NCBI GenBank assembly: GCA_038277395.1
Contig: CM076197.1
Location: 101,458,442-101,522,441, forward strand
Origin: Dryocosmus kuriphilus
Lineage: Eukaryota; Arthropoda; Insecta; Hymenoptera; Cynipidae
DNA: 64,000 nucleotides
Direction: 5' to 3'
Shown here piece by piece: positions 62,590 through 64,000 of this stretch; the first letter of the stretch is position 1, and every line of letters starts with the position of its first letter. The position numbers were made by a program, and so were the translations under genes. The notes beneath the pieces are model-generated. The model was not told the origin of the DNA. It ran no database searches and saw only the letters and a list, made by a program, of their open reading frames with translations.

Positions 62590-63914
62590 CGAGGTGTGAT
62601 CAAAATGTAAGGTGACTTTTTGAATTTCGCGGGATGCGTACAGTCGATATTCGTTTTCTTTTTTTCTTATGTTAGTACGCTCGTCCCAAACATTATGTGC
62701 ACAGTTTCAGCTATATAGCATTTTTTGTTTGTTTGTGAGAGGCATAAAGGTTAGAAGTGTTTTGCGTGCTCGGCGATTTTCTGCTGTCGAAAAAATTGGA
62801 TAAAAGAATTTGCATCCAATTTTGTGTAAAAAATGGAATTAAGTGCTCCAAAACACTTGAAATGTTGACAGTGTCATACGGTGAGTGTACTCTGAGTAAA
62901 AAAAATGTTTATAAGTGGTACAAGCTCTTTCGGGAAGGGCGAGAATATATTAATGACGAAGCTCGCCCTGGACGTCCCAACACGTCAACAACTGATGAAA
63001 ACTTTGAAGAAGTGAAGAAAATAGTGTTGGCGAATCGTTGAATTATCATTATGGAAGTTGCTGATGATGTCGGCATCTCGCTTGGCTCATGCCAAGCAAT
63101 TTTAGTGGATATTCTGGGTATGAGACGTGTGTCAGCGAAGTTTGTTCTGAAATTGCTAAATTTTGACCAAAAGAACCGTCGCGTGAGCATCGCTCAGAAG
63201 CTGTTGAATGACGTCAACGGCGACCCAGACTTGCTCAAAAGGACCATAACAGGTGATGAAACATGGGTATATGGTTATGAAGTCGAAACTAAGGCTCAAT
63301 CGTCCCATTGGAAGCATTCTTGATCACCAAGACCAAAAAAAGCACGCCAAGTTCGACCATATGTCAAGGTTTTGCTTACCGCTTTCTTCGATTATCATGG
63401 CATAGTGCATCAGGAATTCTTACCACAAGGTCGTACAGTTAATAAAGAGTATTGCCTTGAAGTTATGCGCCGTTTGCGAGAAGCAATACGAAAAAAAACG
63501 TCCGGAATTGTGGAAAAAACAGTCATGGTTATTGCACCACGATAATGCGCCAGCTCACACGTCATTGCTTGTTCGTAATTTTTTGGCCAATAACAACACC
63601 ATAATCATGCCTCAGCCACTGTATTCACCAGATTTGGCTCCCTGAGACTTTTTCCTGTTTCAAAAACTGAAAAAAACCCATGAAAGGACGGCGTTTTGCG
63701 ACGATTGAGGAGATAAAGACCGCATCGCTGGAAGAGCTGAAGGCTATACCAAAAAGTGCTTATCAGAAATGTTTTGAGGATTGGAAAAAGCGCTGGCACA
63801 AATGTATTATATCCGAGGGGGGATTACTTTGAAGGGGACAACATCAATATTGATGAATAGATAAATATTTTTTGATAAAAATAAAAAGTCACCTTACTTG
63901 TTGATCACACCTCG
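62590..63914 (+). mobile_element. mariner family 2, full-length dead copy
   Basis: 1325 bp, TA-flanked, ends CGAGGTGTGATCAAAATGTA and inverse. The transposase reads MDKRICIQFCVKNGIKCSK (ATG at about 62798), NVYKWYKLFREGRE, a TGA at 63039 (R to stop), then SLGSCQAILVDIL, GDETWVYGYEVETKAQSSHW (first catalytic Asp), a stop after HWKHS, HDNAPAHTSLLVRNF (second Asp) and PLYSPDLAP followed by a TGA at 63643, right before the third Asp (DFFLF). The C-terminal part follows after a further shift. Inactive; it shows what the 43998 copy lost. Confidence 0.9.
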
Positions 63915-64000
63915 TATGCGTATTTTAATAAATTATTCTTTAGTTCATCAACTTTTTAAATCTAATTTAGTAAAACTTCATACTAAAAAAAATTGCGAAT

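Overview
The window reads as AT-rich nuclear DNA of an insect. Jockey-type and other non-LTR retrotransposons, two mariner families, a THAP-bearing DNA element, many foldback elements and short introns with GT..AG borders support this. A hymenopteran (for example a parasitoid wasp) would fit the repeat style, but the species cannot be named from the sequence. There is no bacterial or organellar gene organisation. Almost everything is repeat; only one host gene looks intact.

Layout. 1-4.7 kb: a cluster of one dispersed repeat ('element A': GC hairpins, AT-rich ~150-170 bp modules, CGA-type microsatellite), with copies facing both ways. 5-8.2 kb: a repeat fragment and a 1.8 kb foldback element. 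9.6-14.5 kb: a head-to-tail tandem of a 5'-truncated non-LTR element ending in a 254 bp TC microsatellite. 16.3-17.3 kb: an internally deleted mariner. 18.3-22.7 and 22.7-27.4 kb: two decayed Jockey-like LINEs, each with zinc-knuckle ORF1 and endonuclease/RT ORF2. 29.5-32.6 kb (minus strand): exons of a small OB-fold protein resembling the DNA-binding core of RPA70, apparently dead and split by two element A copies. 35.5-41.0 kb: a 5.5 kb terminal-inverted-repeat element made of short degenerate repeats, interrupted by a LINE derivative with a perfect 15 bp target duplication and by another insertion. 41.0-43.6 kb: nested TA- and TTAA-flanked foldback elements. 44.0-47.1 kb: one mariner from each of two families. 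49.98-50.2 kb: a psq/pogo-type helix-turn-helix exon. 53.3-55.6 kb (plus strand): a complete seven-exon CRAL-TRIO lipid-transfer gene, with a decayed copy of its third exon about 7.5 kb downstream. 57.4-60.9 kb: a foldback element whose arms were interrupted by a tRNA-related retroelement and by a THAP-domain DNA transposon with degenerate 8 bp target duplications. 62.6-63.9 kb: a full-length but dead mariner.

The genes do not form a pathway. The CRAL-TRIO gene is the only clear functional host gene. The strongest candidates for something undescribed are the two-OB-fold RPA-like gene, the ORF1-only LINE derivative at 37-38.7 kb, and the modular element A.
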